The notes beneath the pieces are model-generated. The model ran no database searches, had not been told where the DNA came from, and worked only from the letters and a program-made list of their open reading frames with translations. Source: Plicaturopsis crispa FD-325 SS-3 (lineage: Eukaryota; Basidiomycota; Agaricomycetes; Amylocorticiales; Amylocorticiaceae). Taken from it: 64,000 nucleotides of DNA. The translations under genes and the position numbers were made by a program. How positions within the stretch are numbered: position 1 is the stretch's first letter; the number at the start of each line of letters is the position of its first letter. The DNA is taken from NCBI GenBank assembly GCA_000827205.1, contig KN832557.1:2029273-2093272 (forward strand). Reading direction: 5' to 3'. Shown here in pieces: positions 33,777-45,311 of this stretch.

Positions 33777-34724
33777 ATGTCTCAAGCATCAAACCCACCG
33801 GCCTACGTCTCTCGCAAGACCGCCATCAAGCTCCTCGAGAAGGTGGTCACCGACCGCCTCGGGATCCCGCGCACACAACGCGGAATCCCCCTCATCGCCG
33901 GCCCCAATCTCGTAAGCCCCCCTTTCCCCCTACATATCCTCCCGCCTTTGTTAACGTGCACGCACCCGCACAGAGCTACCAACCCCCCGCCAAGATATGC
34001 GCGAACGGCCACTGCGCGTACAACGACTGGGGCCGCCGGCGGTACGCGCAGCGCAAGGCCCTCGAGCGCGGCATCCCGGGTGCAGCATTCACCGACGTGC
34101 TATACCGCAGCCGCCAGTACTGGCACATCTACCCCGCGCCGGAGCACCCTGTGCACGCCGCGGTTCTGTTCGTGCACCCCGAGAGCGCGGACGGCGTCGT
34201 GATGGCCGAAGTCGTGCGCAACGCGACGGGCGACGAGGCGCACCTGCACATGCGCTGGCCGCTGCGGCGCTGCGAGGACTGCCTGCCCGCGCAGTTCCGC
34301 GGGCAGATTGAGCGCATAACGCTGCGGATACATGTAAGTATTTTATCAAATCTTTTTCTAGATAGCTTCACTGTACTGACTATGCGCGCTAGTGGCCTGG
34401 ATACGGACACCTCGAATGGGACCGGGAGATTGCGGTTTCGCCGGGCAGGCGGCTCTGGGAGGTCGCTAACCGTATCAGCTGGCACTACAGAGAGTTCTTC
34501 GAGGTTCGTCCTGTCTCATCTGTGGATTGTTCCCATCCTGAGTCCTGACCTCTGCTTTGTACCCGCAGTTCATCGAGAGCCAGCCGGGCAACCCTCTGAT
34601 GCAGCACGGGGGACTTCCCATCGGCCAGTGCGGATTCAAATTCTCTGATCTGCGGCTGTGGAGCATATGGACGCGCGCGGACAACGGGAAGAACTGGGTC
34701 GCGGAGGTCTCGTATGCTGTGTGA
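33777..34724 (+). CDS. Hypothetical protein with paired Cys motifs, four exons
   Basis: Exons 33777–33911, 33974–34333, 34393–34503 and 34569–34724 join to 253 residues. The lead is MSQASNPPAYVSRKTAIKLL. A Cys/His segment ICANGHCAYNDWGRRRYAQR follows, then mixed strand/helix sequence (AAVLFVHPESADGVVMAEVV), a second pair RRCEDCLPAQFRG, an aromatic-rich WPGYGHLEWDREI and the end DLRLWSIWTRADNG. The two Cys pairs could bind a metal. No signal peptide or membrane helix. I do not recognise the family; strict open exons, good splice sites and a TATA box support a functional gene. Function unknown. Confidence 0.7.
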
Positions 34725-35150
34725 TGAATTGTGCAAAGTATACGTTTCTGTCGGGTTTGTTGAACGTTCGCGCAGGCTCCGTGTATGTACAGTATGTCTT
34801 TTACTTATATGGAGCTGGACTAAATGTTATACCTTCTACGCTAATTTCTGGCCTCCTGCTCATGGCGATCGCATACGAATTTTGCTGTACTGATAATCAA
34901 TGCGCAATCTCAGCGTGGTATGGGACATAAGCCGCGAGCGCGTGAGCCGTGAGCTGACCACCTACGCACCGTTCGCATTACATTTGAACTCCCAGGACAG
35001 TTGAGTGTTTGAGTACCTCGAGTCACGAAAGTACAAAGAACGTTACGAGTGGAGATTAAAGCACGGTACATTGCAAAATACAGCATTGATACAGAAGAAA
35101 GAATACAATCAACAGTCCGGATGCCAGTCCCATACGCAGACGCGACCAGC
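34725..35150. other. Convergent 3' intergenic region
   Basis: It lies between the 3' ends of the orphan gene and the FunK1-type kinase. AT-richer than its neighbours, consistent with 3' UTRs; nothing else seen. Confidence 0.5.
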
Positions 35151-37514
35151 TCACACTTTGCGCCTCTTCGAGGCCCGAGGAACCACGGGAGGCTCAGATT
35201 TCCTCTTTGCAGCCCTCTCGAAGTCGTACAGGTTCTGCACCTCAATGTCACCCGAAAGGTCTGCCATCTGCTTGTATATCACGGCCATCTTGTTGTGGAC
35301 ACCCGTGAAGGCGCTCGCGTTGATGGAGGCCCTAGATTCCTCTGCGATTTCGTAGGCATCGACGAGGACGACGCGGGCCTCTTCCAAGAGGGGGACGAGT
35401 GGCCGGAAGGGCAGAGGCAGATGCTTCGCGAGTTTCGCGAGGTCGACTATGCCCGTGAGCACATTAGAGCGGTACAAGCTTTGTGGGGTTCCGGGGAACA
35501 TCTGGGCAGCGTAGCTCATCTGCACATCCAGGCTCCAGCTGGAATCGGCGAAGTGAAGCGGTGCGTGCATAAAGACGTTCCACATTGCGATCCACCAAGT
35601 CGATTCGAGATCGTGCAAGAAGTTGTGGCGGAACGCCACAGCGGTTAGTGCGGCACCTTTGCGACGGGGCTGGAAAGCATATTCCATCGTGGATACCTCG
35701 AGTGCCATGAAATCAATAGTTCCCTGTTGAAACATTCAGCATCGTAGCATTCCTACAGGGCGCCTGAACTCGACGTACCGTGCGTATATTGTGAATAGGC
35801 GCGTTCGACGCCATGCTTATTGCATATTCGAAGTCCGAGAGCTTGCCGTGAACGTTATTTGATGATTTCCCATCGCTGCCAAATGCAAGCAAATTGCCCA
35901 CGCTGACATCGCGGTGGACGAAGTTATGTTCCATCAGGACCTCGAGCCCTGCCAGTGATACCATGTCAGCATATTGCCCATGACAACAAACTGCTGGAAC
36001 GTACCCTTGGCCGCATCCCTAAGCACTACGAAGCGATCGTTGAGGCGGCTGAGCTCCTGAAGAGCAAGGCCAACACCGGGAAAGACAATCCGATAGTGGA
36101 CGCGACGCCGGTTGTCTTTTTGGAGCTGCTGGGTCCTGTGAAGGGAAGCCATGTCAATGGCCATAGACATCGCGTGACTGCCTGGCCGACGTGTCTCAGA
36201 AGTCGGCGTCTTCACGAGCGAGAGATAACCGTATACCGCAGGAAGGTCCCTACCGCGCATCATGACGTCGACCGTGTCATCGGCTCTGCCATCGACAATA
36301 ACGTCCCCGTGTTGGACCAGCCCCATGAACAGTTTCTTGTCATTCTCGCTGATCAGTTTGTCCAGGATGCTGAGGATATGGCCCTCGGACTCGCGGTCCT
36401 GTTCGCGCCACACGTCCTTGACGACGAACGTGTTGTCGGCAGCGTCACGAACCTCGTGAACACGAGTGGCGCGACCTTGGGAGAACTCGGCACCGACGTC
36501 CCAGATGGTCTTGACGATGCGGTAGGTGGTCCGTTTATTCTCAGCACCCGAGAAAACATCGATCTCCTTACGGCCAACACCCGGTAGGACACGGAAGGTG
36601 GGGTCCCAGCCGAGTTCCGTTTTCGTTGCGAACGCAAGCGAGGAGTACAGGCGGATGACCTTCTCGAAGTCCTGCAAAATCTTTATGAGCGACGGTGAGC
36701 CACAGCGGAATCAGACTACGACGTACCGTAATAAAGTTGAAGGGGTCTGAGACGACCATGCAGGCCCGGCTGCAGAGCCAGACGCGCATGGAGACGTTGT
36801 CGATCGTGACACCGAAGGTGAACCTTCTAGACGGATCGTTGCGCATGACGTGGTGAAGGCTCCAGATGGCCTTACATTTATTCTAAAGATTGCAAGTAAG
36901 CAAGTCGCACAAGAGAAAATGGCCGAGAGCATGCTTACATCATAGGCTGCTCCTGCGTCGATGAGCTTCTTGAACTCCTCTGATAGAGTGATGCCATTCC
37001 ACTCGTATTCCGAGTCGAGGAGAAGCATGACGCCGTCTGGACGCGAGGTATTATTCCTTTCCGTAGATATGGGCCTTTGATGCGGGTTTTGTTGGGGTTT
37101 GCACGTCTGCGTCCTGTTCTTGAATTCTGGGAGAAGACATGTTTTCGATGCGGAGATGATCTGGCCGATGACGGCAGTGTCTAGAGGTTGGAAGACAACG
37201 GGCTCGTCTTCCTTCATCTTGATAGGGTCGGTGTCATAGGCTGACCAGCGGTTGTTGACAATGGCCTTCCGCTTCTTGAGAAGCTTTATGACGGCGGGTA
37301 TGTCGACGCAGTTCGGTGGTAGGTAGTGTTCGAAGTCGTTCCAGGCGAGCGCGGGCACCTTGCCTAAGCCTTGCATGACCACCGATCGTTGTTTGCCGAG
37401 GTCGCCGGTACGATAGTGATAGTTGTCTGCTTGACGAGGCCTCACAGGAGTGACCGGTAAAGACTGTAGAGAGGTTGGATTGTGAGCTCTTGGTCGCGGT
37501 GGAGAGTCCTCCAT
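35151..37514 (-). CDS. FunK1-type fungal protein kinase, copy K1
   Basis: Exons 37514–36939, 36882–36727, 36671–36005, 35948–35779 and 35723–35151 give 713 residues. The N-terminal ~240 residues are a fungal-specific domain (FEHYLPPNCVDIPAVIKLL, DGVMLLLDSEYEWNGI). Kinase features follow: a likely ATP-binding Lys at ~329 in NTFVVKDVW, VFPGVGLALQELSRL, the catalytic loop H478-R-D480-V-S-V-G-N, and S-D505-F-E-Y in place of DFG, as usual in the FunK1 (Pkinase_fungal) group. Then GTIDFMALE and ESTWWIAMWN. The basic end (SKRRKV) may be a nuclear signal. The group is expanded in Agaricomycetes; substrates are unknown. An inverted duplicate, K2, lies at 43082–45311. A TATA box sits at 37575–37582. 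Confidence 0.85.
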
Positions 37515-37574
37515 AGTGGAAAGTGTTCGGTAGAAAGAGGATAAGGAAAGGAAAATGAGGAGGAAAAACGCACA

Positions 37575-37582
37575 TTTTATAG
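37575..37582 (-). promoter_or_regulatory. TATA box of kinase K1
   Basis: On the minus strand ACCCTATAAAATG reads CTATAAAA about 61–68 bases before the ATG at 37514. The same ACCCTATAAA is kept upstream of K2 at 42981–42990. Confidence 0.55.
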
Positions 37583-37620
37583 GGTAGAGACGCTTCGAAC
37601 ACGAACAATGGGTTCGAGCG

Positions 37621-37684
37621 ACAAGTGGTGGCACGATCCCGTGCTCGGAAACTGGTGGCAAGTGGTGGCAACTTGGTGGCAACA
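37621..37684 (-). promoter_or_regulatory. Reiterated GCCACCA motifs upstream of kinase K1
   Basis: On the minus strand four GCCACCA units occur within 60 bases, three of them as near-tandem TTGCCACCA copies. They lie just upstream of the TATA box. The K2 promoter keeps two recognisable units (about 42853–42872). They look like binding sites for one transcription factor, but the factor is unknown. Confidence 0.4.
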
Positions 37685-38225
37685 GTGAAAGAGTCGCGCG
37701 CGCGTTCATTGTTCAACATCCTAATCCAGTGTCGCGGAGTTTGAATATTCACTCACGCTGAAGTCCGCGGTTTTCGTTTCTGTCCTCTGTCACTCTCGTT
37801 TTCTTCGTCGACTGCAGATTCAATGCTATCTTGAATTCGCTCGCAAATAATTAGCACTCTAGCCAAGTCAACACTCGCCGCTATACAGCTATCGAATAGT
37901 CTGGCGAGTGCTTATTGCGGGCTAACTAAACGAATTTAATAGATCGGTCTCCTTCTGTCTGTGCTCCTTACAGCATTGCTCACCGTGTTAATCGCCCGAA
38001 GAGACAATTCTGAGGGTATAAGTACGTTGGCATTCTCCATCATCGAATGCTTGGGAGAATGTAGGACCCGTGGCCGAAGCAGCCGGATTGCTTAGCTCGA
38101 CGCGCGATGCGTGCGCCGCCCATGCCGAACACACCCTCCCACGGATCCAGTATGTGCCACTGCTTTCCCTGCTACCAGTCGCCCATCGCACTGACTCGTG
38201 CACGCATTCCTTTTCCCTAGCACGC

Positions 38226-38632
38226 ATTACGAGGCGAGCTTCCCCATCCGCCCTTCATTGCTCTTAGGGCTCTGCTTATCCACGGTGCTTTCTCGACTCA
38301 TCACTCGAAAACTCACCTTTTCACAGCATCTTACAATACCACCCAAACGCAGAACAAGTGTAGGAATCACGTTTCCATTGACTGTCCTTGCAGTGGTCTG
38401 CTGACCAAGGGACTCACCGGAAATGCTGTGCTATCTTCACCGGAAGATATCGCTGGACATCGACGACATGGTTTCGTTCCTGCTCCGAAGCTCGCTGTTC
38501 GAATCCACATGTTATTGTACAATTATACTGCTGGTTACAAGAAGATGGTAAAATACAACGAACTACTTAATAATCTGCTAGTTGCAGCACCTTGCCTAGT
38601 TGTCCATGAAATATGAGCAGGTGAAGATTTGA
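38226..38632. other. Short intergenic stretch left of the carnitine acetyltransferase gene
   Basis: It lies between the end of the inverted arm and the stop codon of the acetyltransferase gene. No gene or repeat recognised. Confidence 0.4.
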
Positions 38633-41510
38633 TCAAAATGACGAGGGCCCACCAATATTGGAATATGCGGACTTCCTCCTCCCTCCAAGCAATTCGACGT
38701 CGCCGCTGTCGAAGAACGAATATCCAGCTGTGCATACACTCGTCAGATCGAGCATAGCACAGCGCGGGAAGGGGTCTGGCACTCACCCATCGTATCGCCC
38801 TCCGAGTCCGAGCCGTTCTCGAGGTCCGACGCGTAGCCATTGATCGGCCGCCCGGTCTTCGAATCCCTCAGTATTCCGGCGTGATCGACAAACGGCGCGG
38901 GGCGCTCGTTGGCGGAGCGGTGCAGGTGCACGAGGAGGCGCTGGATGTCGAGCAGGTACCCCTGCAGCGTGTCCAGGAATCGCCGCGTCTGCAAGTGCTT
39001 CGACGACGCGCAGCTGCACGCACGGAACTACGAGTCAGCATGGGCTGTGCAAAAAAGAAACGCCGTGACTTACACGGAGATACCGTCCTCTTTGATGATG
39101 TATCCGATGCCGTAGCCGTCTGCAGTGACGGGGCCGAATCCGAACAGGCGCAGTGCGGGGTTTCCGCAGTTTGACGTCGAGAGGATCGACGTGCTGAGGA
39201 GCGACCAGCCGGGGTCAGTGAAGATGTCTGGCATGGCGTTCCCTAGCGTATACGGGACGGGGTCGTCTGGGGATGGGTCCAAATTACCGCTTTGTTCGCG
39301 TTGAAGAATACAGTACAATGCGTAGAGATGCCTAGCGTAGGACTTATAAGATGCGACGCACTGACATGGTAGAGGACTTACCGATCCTGCCCCTTTCCCT
39401 GGCTGCACTCCTTCGTCAGCTGGACATGCCGCTCGCAGGCTTTCCGCAATGCGGCCACCTTTTGCTCAGTCGAAGCTTCCGAGAAGAAGGTCTGCAACGA
39501 GGTTTCAGTATACGATCGACGTGCACGCTGTACGGAGATCTACAAACCTTTGTGAACTGAACACTCTGCGGCTGCACAGAACGAATCGCTTCTGTTCTTC
39601 CGTGCATGAAGGCCTTCGTCATAGCTGGTTCGTAAACGCATTCAGTGCGTCCTGTTTAAAATACCTAAGCATCGGGCATGCACCAGGTATCCACGCTACG
39701 CACCGTATAGACAAAAGTACGCTGCCTGGAACGCCATCTGAACAAAAGCATCGGGACTGAACCCATGGCTCGTGATAAAATTCTTGCCATACCCCTTAAA
39801 CTCGAGCGCCTGGCAGTCGTTCTGGCATATAAGGTCGCTGAGGCGCGTCTCTGCGAAACGGATGCCAACGCGGAGCTCGGACGACAGAGCCCATTCGAGC
39901 TTCTTCGGTGTCGTGTCGTACACCTCGTCGCTCGGGGGCTTGCTCGACCCACGCGGCGGTTTGTAAGCCTTCGAATGGGGGGATAGCAGTGCATGGAAAA
40001 GCGTCGGCGCGGATGGATTAATCGACCGCGCGAGGAGCATGAGTCCTTCGGTGAAAACGTCCGCGGCGAATCTACGAGGGGTCAGTGGGTAGTCGAGAGG
40101 AGGCACCGGCGACGCACCTCAAGACTGTATGTCCGTCAACACCAGAGTGCTCAAAATTAATGCCAGCGGAACCATCCGCGCAGACGATGATTTGCAGCTA
40201 AACGATGTAAGTCGGAATGATGACTCATAGCCTTAACTAACCCACCTTGTCGTACCACCGGTTCGTGCAAGTGCCGACCTGCACACCGTTTTGTAGACCG
40301 TATGTGCCGCACAAGAAGTTGCTGCACAATTCCGCTAGGTTGGTCGGGGCGGCGTCATCGAGGCAGACGATGAACAGCGCGTCGTCGATAATTTGTAGGC
40401 ACGCAGCATTGTTCTTGTCCTTGGAAAGGGTAGCGCGGAGAGACGACCAAGTCTTGCGATTCTCTGTCGAGAGCACCCCAATGGCACCCCGTGCGACCTG
40501 CATAGTGTTAGACATGGCAGTGCCGCTAAACAGGGAGCATACCTCTGTGGTAGGTGTTTTGTCAGCGTCCTTGACGATGGCCTGTAGGTTTCGAAGGGTC
40601 TCGCGCTCCGTTAATAAAGGTCTTTGCTCGTCGTCAAGCACATCGAACCAATCTACAAAATGGACATCAGCATACTTCTTCCCGCTCAATATTCCACGGG
40701 ACGAACAGAATTGCCCGCGTCGTATGACGACAACGTGCCGTCCCTCCGTATTGACCTGCATCTTGCATCCTCTCTGTGTAGAGTAAGTTCCCGTGTTGCA
40801 CATCGTAGATATAAACAACCGCTGTGCGCACCTCAGTGGGGATGCGTGCTGTTCCGAACAAGCGCGTATATTGCTCCATGTCTAGAGGCGTTCCGCGTAT
40901 CATGTCCGGGTCTAGCACTCCGGTACGTAGGTCATGCACAAATCCGAGCGAGGATACGAGGAGCGCGGCAGCGCGTGGGAGCTGCGACCCGCGATCTGGT
41001 GTAGGGTCATCTCTGCAACTCGAGCTGAGCAAAGATAAGACTGAAAGAAATGACACGACATACTCCAGTACAAAGAAAGGATTGAGGGCAAGAACGACGG
41101 GGTCGCTGTGGGACAGATACGACTCGTACCTGTTACAGAGTCAGCTCTATTTGACCGACACTGGCCAGAAGACTACTCGCCAGAACTCTTCGATATAACT
41201 GGCCGTGAGGCCACAAGCAAGAATAAGTATTTCTCCGAGGCTCCAATACAACATTCTAGACGCACCTATGTTTGTTCTCCGCCCACGCCTTGAGCTTCTC
41301 CTGTATTCGCGGTCCTTCGCCTTCCAAGAATGCCTGGACGGCCTTCTTCGTCTGTGCGTGCTCGTTCTCGTCCTGAAGCCCTTCCAGCGCCGTCAGGTAC
41401 CGCCCGCACGTCTCTTCGAGGGTCGGGATAGGGAGCTTGGGTAGTTTGTCTTGAAATGCAAAGGTGCGCGCGGCGGGCGGGTTGCGATCGAATGCCGTAG
41501 TCATTGTCAT
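38633..41510 (-). CDS. Carnitine O-acetyltransferase
   Basis: Thirteen exons (41510–41266, 41198–41181, 41129–41064, 41012–40832, 40773–40543, 40497–40246, 40197–40118, 40071–39704, 39651–39548, 39491–39382, 39331–39074, 39013–38787, 38727–38633) give 744 residues. Choline/carnitine acyltransferase landmarks run in order: LPKLPIPTLEETCGRYL, SDPVVLALNPFF, NFEHSGVDGHTV with catalytic His348, AMTKAFMHGRTEAIRSVQP, RLFGFGPVTADGYGIGYI and CASSKHLQTRRFLDTLQG. It transfers acetyl between CoA and carnitine. The protein ends PSSF, so there is no PTS1; with no obvious mitochondrial presequence from Met 41510, a cytosolic or mitochondrial-surface enzyme is the best guess. One exon is 18 bases and its downstream intron starts GCGAGT (GC–AG). 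The gene sits between the two inverted kinase arms. Confidence 0.93.
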
Positions 41511-42259
41511 GGCGGATTTTCTAGCATAGAGTAAATTAGCAGAGGCGAATGCGGGGATATCAAGATACTGTACGGTATGCAAGCGCAGCCATTCGATTCG
41601 GGCTTTTGTATGGTCACCTGCTAGTGTTTTCGGAGGAGCATTCACTAATTCAGGAGCTGTTCAGGAGCCAAGAGTATGTATGGCAAAATGCGGGGCCCCA
41701 CTTCGCGCTCAATCTCCGATTATCGGGCCCTTCAAAGATATCGACGCTGACCCTTGTAAGTTGGCTGACCCCGTCAACCTTCCAAGAACTCGCATACTGC
41801 ATACATATTCACGCTACTACTCAAATATACAAGATGGACTTTTTGGTGAGGTTTGTAGGTGCTGCAGCGCAGAAAAATATCAAATCTGTTAGCTGCGCTC
41901 AGGGTTTCAACGTCCGGAAATGCGGGGCAAGGAACGGCGCAGAGCAGATGAGGACAGGAACCAACCTCTATATACCGTCGATATCCTCCGATGTCCAGAA
42001 GAGAGCACTGCCGCATTCCTATCATTTCCGATTGTAATGCTTCGGTCAGCAGACCACTGCAACGGCAGTCAGCGGGAATGTGATTCCTACCGTGTGCCTG
42101 CGTTTGATTCGGTGATGCAAAATACTGTGACGAAGTGAGCTCTGCAATAGGAGGTGGAGAAACGCACCGTGATGAGCAGGAACCCTTGACGGAGGAAAAT
42201 AATTTCAAGCTCGCCATGCAAGACGTGCAGGTCCTGGTGTCCGGATTTGCGCGCGCTCG
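41511..42259. other. Intergenic region upstream of the carnitine acetyltransferase gene
   Basis: It contains the acetyltransferase promoter and 5' UTR. The reading frame stays open upstream to about 41645, so a longer N-terminus cannot be excluded. Nothing else was recognised up to the start of the right inverted arm. Confidence 0.45.
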
Positions 42260-45200
42260 TTAGAAACCGGAAAGAGAGTCGTGCATGTGTCAGTGCAATG
42301 CGGAACGGGTAGCAAAGAAAGGTGAGCCTGCGGCACATCCTGAATCCGTGGGAGGGTGTGTTCGGCACGGGCGCACGTATCACAGCACGCCAAGCCGTGA
42401 AATCCAGCTCCTTTGGCCGCAGGTCCTATCGTGCGGAAGGAATGTGAGGAGCTGAACCAAATACCATTCGAAAATAGAGTACACTGCTTACAGTGACTGA
42501 GCTCTCTTCGGAGCGATCGCTGAGTGACTCAGATAAGTACTGTAAAAAGCCGATCCATATCACTTCATTCAGATATCCCAGAGTAAGCACTTACCAGACT
42601 ACTCGATAGTTATGCAGCGACGAAAATCATGTTAATACTTAGTTTCAAAACAAATGAGGGATACTGAGGGATACTGAAGTTGACGAAGAATTCAAGATTG
42701 AGCTAGAGGACGTTGCTGGGACGTTGAGACGAGAGCTGACGGTACGCGCTGACGAGGGCTCTCGTCGGGAGTGAATAATCAAAGTCCGCGCATTTGCTCA
42801 GTACGAACAATGAACGTTTGAACGGCGGCGCGACTCACGGCTCTTGGACACTCGCCACCACTTGCCACCGATTTCCACGAGCAAGGGACCTCGCCACAAC
42901 CTGCCTCAAGTACCCATTGGTCGCACTCAGACGGCTCTACATATCAAGTGTGCGTCATTCCTGTTTCTCAGTCTCTTTCTACCCTATAAACCTCACCGGT
43001 TACTTCTGTAGCCCCGCCACTGGCCAGACATACAAATATTACTATCGTACGGTTGACCTCGTAAAACAACAATTCGTGGTCATGCGAGGCCTAAAAAAGG
43101 TGCCCTCGCTCGCTTGGAGCGACTTCGAACACTACCTGCCGCCGAACTGCGTCGACATCCCCGCCGTCATCAAGCTTCTCAAAAAGCGCAGAATTATCGC
43201 CAGTAACCGCTGGAAAGCATACGGTACCGATCCAATAACTATGGAGGGTAACGAGATCGACGTCTTCCGGCCTCTGGACTCGGCCGTCATCAACAAAATC
43301 ATCACCGCGTCGAAGAAATGTCTTCTCCCTGAATCCAAAGCCAGGACGCAGACGTGCAGACCCCAGCAGAATCCGCACAGAGTAGTCGGGTTATTGGAAA
43401 GGAGCGATACCATGCGCCCAGACGGCGCTATGCTGCTTCTCGATTCAGAATACGAGTGGGATGGCATCGTCGTATTGGAAGAGTTCAGCAAGTTTATCGA
43501 CGGAAGCCCTGCATATAATGTGAGCAAGTCAGCTCATTCTTCTCGTGCGCGACTTGCTGACTCGTGTGGTCTAGAACAAACGTAAGGCCGTCTGGAGCAT
43601 GCACTATGCCATGCGCAATAATATGTGTAGACGGTTTACTTTCGGCATCACGATCGACAACATCTCGATGCGTGTCTGGCTTTGCGGCCGGGCCTGCATA
43701 GTCGTATCGGACCCCTTCGACTTCACCACGGTAAATCATCGTCTTATTCCTCTTCCCCTCATTAGATGTTGCTCATAAGAATTTTCAGGACCTCGAGAAG
43801 GTCATCCGCGTGTACTCGTCGCTTGCCTTCGCGACAAAAACGGAACTTGGCTGGGACCCCACCTTGCGTGTCCTACCGGATGTTGGCCACAAGGAAATCG
43901 ATGTCTTCTCGGGCTCCGAGGATGAACGGGCCACTTACCATATCGTTAGGACCATATGGGACGCCCGCGCCGAGTTTTCTCAATGTCGGGCAACTCGAGT
44001 TCACGAGGTCCGTGACACTGCCGGCAATACATTCGTCATCAAGGACGTGTGGCGTGACGAAGACCGCGAATCCGAGGGCCATATCTTCAATCTGCTGGAC
44101 TCGCAGATCAAAGAGGACGACAAGAGACTGTTTATGGGCCTGATCCGACACGGGGACGTTTACGTCGACAGCAGAGTAGACGACACTCTTAACGGCATGA
44201 TGCGTGGTAAAGATATCCCTGCGGTATACGGTTATATCTCGCTCCGCCCGATGCCAACATTGGAAGACTACGGGCCTGGTGATCACGAGATGTCTCTGTC
44301 TGATGAACTGTATTCTCTCCGCAGGACGTACCAGCTCGGAAAAGACAATCAACGTCGCGTCCACTATCGCATTGTCTTTCCCGGTGTTGGTCTAGCTCTT
44401 CATGAGCTCAGTCGCCTCAACGATCGTTTCATAGTTCTTAGGGATGCGGTCAAAGGTGTGCCCTCATAGCTCGTCGGTATGGACAACTTGCTCACATGAT
44501 ATCACCGGCAGCGCTCAAGGTCCTGATGGAACTGAACTACATCCACCGCGATGTCAGTGTAGGCAATCTGCTCGCATTTGGTAGCGATGGGAAATCATCG
44601 AACAACGTCCACGGCAAGCTCTCGGACTTCGAATATGCTATAGACACGTCGTCAACCGGGCCTATTGACAACTCACCCAAGGTACGTTGAATTCGGCAGG
44701 ACTGCTGCGATACTGATGCTTCGCAGGGAACCGTCGACTTCATGGCAGTCGAGGTAGCCCATTCGAGCTATGTTTTTCTACCCCGTCGAAATAGGAAATC
44801 CGTAGGGAAGGCGGTCCCTGTTGCGCCGTTCCGCCACAATTTTCTCCACGATGTCGAATCGACCTGGTGGATCGCAATGTGGAACGTGTTCATGCATGTG
44901 CCACTGGAGTTCTCGGATTCCAGCTGGAGTTGGGACGTGCAGATGTATTACGCCACCGAGATCTTCCCCGGCGTTGTACAGAGCTTTTACCGCCACGATA
45001 TGCTCACAGGCGACCGCGACCTCGTAGATCTCGAACGACACTTACCCCTGGTGTTCCGGCCGATGGTCGCCCTTTTGGAAGAAGCCCGCCAGGTCCTGGT
45101 CGATGCCTACGAAATCGCGGAGGAGTCTAGAGGATCCATCGACACGAGCGCTTTCGCGGGTGTCCACGACAAGATCGCCGCGCTATACAAGAAGATGGCG

Positions 45201-45311
45201 GATCTTTCGGGCGATATCACGGTGCAGAGTGTGTACGACTACGATAGGGCTCTGAAGAGAAAACCCGATGCCCCCGCCTCCTCTCCAGCTGCAAAGAGGC
45301 GCAAACCGTGA
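42260..45311 (+). repeat. Right arm of the ~3 kb inverted duplication
   Basis: Inverted counterpart of 35151–38225, carrying kinase K2 and its upstream sequence. Relative to the left arm, about 130 bases between the TATA box and codon ~30 of the kinase are missing. Similarity fades just after the stop codon at 45311. Confidence 0.8.
43082..45311 (+). CDS. FunK1-type fungal protein kinase, copy K2
   Basis: Exons 43082–43519, 43575–43730, 43789–44455, 44512–44681 and 44727–45311 give 671 residues, with every frame intact. The domain order matches K1: FEHYLPPNCVDIPAVIKLL, NTFVIKDVW, NYIHRDVSVGNLLAFG, KLSDFEYAIDT, GTVDFMAVE and ESTWWIAMWN, ending AAKRRKP. Catalytic-loop residues are unchanged. 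The first ~30 codons of K1 and its ATG are missing, so I place the start at 43082 (VMRGLKK); the frame is open back to an ATG at 42794, but that lies upstream of the conserved TATA box at 42981–42990. It is either a slightly shortened working kinase or one that has lost its leader recently. Confidence 0.75.

Larger units (their letters stand above)
35151..38225 (-). repeat. Left arm of a ~3 kb inverted duplication
   Basis: This arm holds kinase K1, its promoter and about 700 bases of upstream sequence. It matches 42260–45311 in reverse orientation. Three internal exons have identical lengths in both copies (156, 667 and 170 bases), and upstream blocks such as CACACCCTCCCACGGAT (about 38120) recur near 42350. 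The distal boundary is approximate. Confidence 0.8.

Noticed and set aside
34129-34485. Antisense open frames over the orphan gene
   Set aside because: High-GC third positions keep opposite strands open; the sense exons have splice sites and a TATA box.
42794-43081. Upstream ATG for kinase K2
   Set aside because: The frame runs through the promoter and TATA box shared with K1, so translation from 42794 would need a different promoter; kept only as an alternative.
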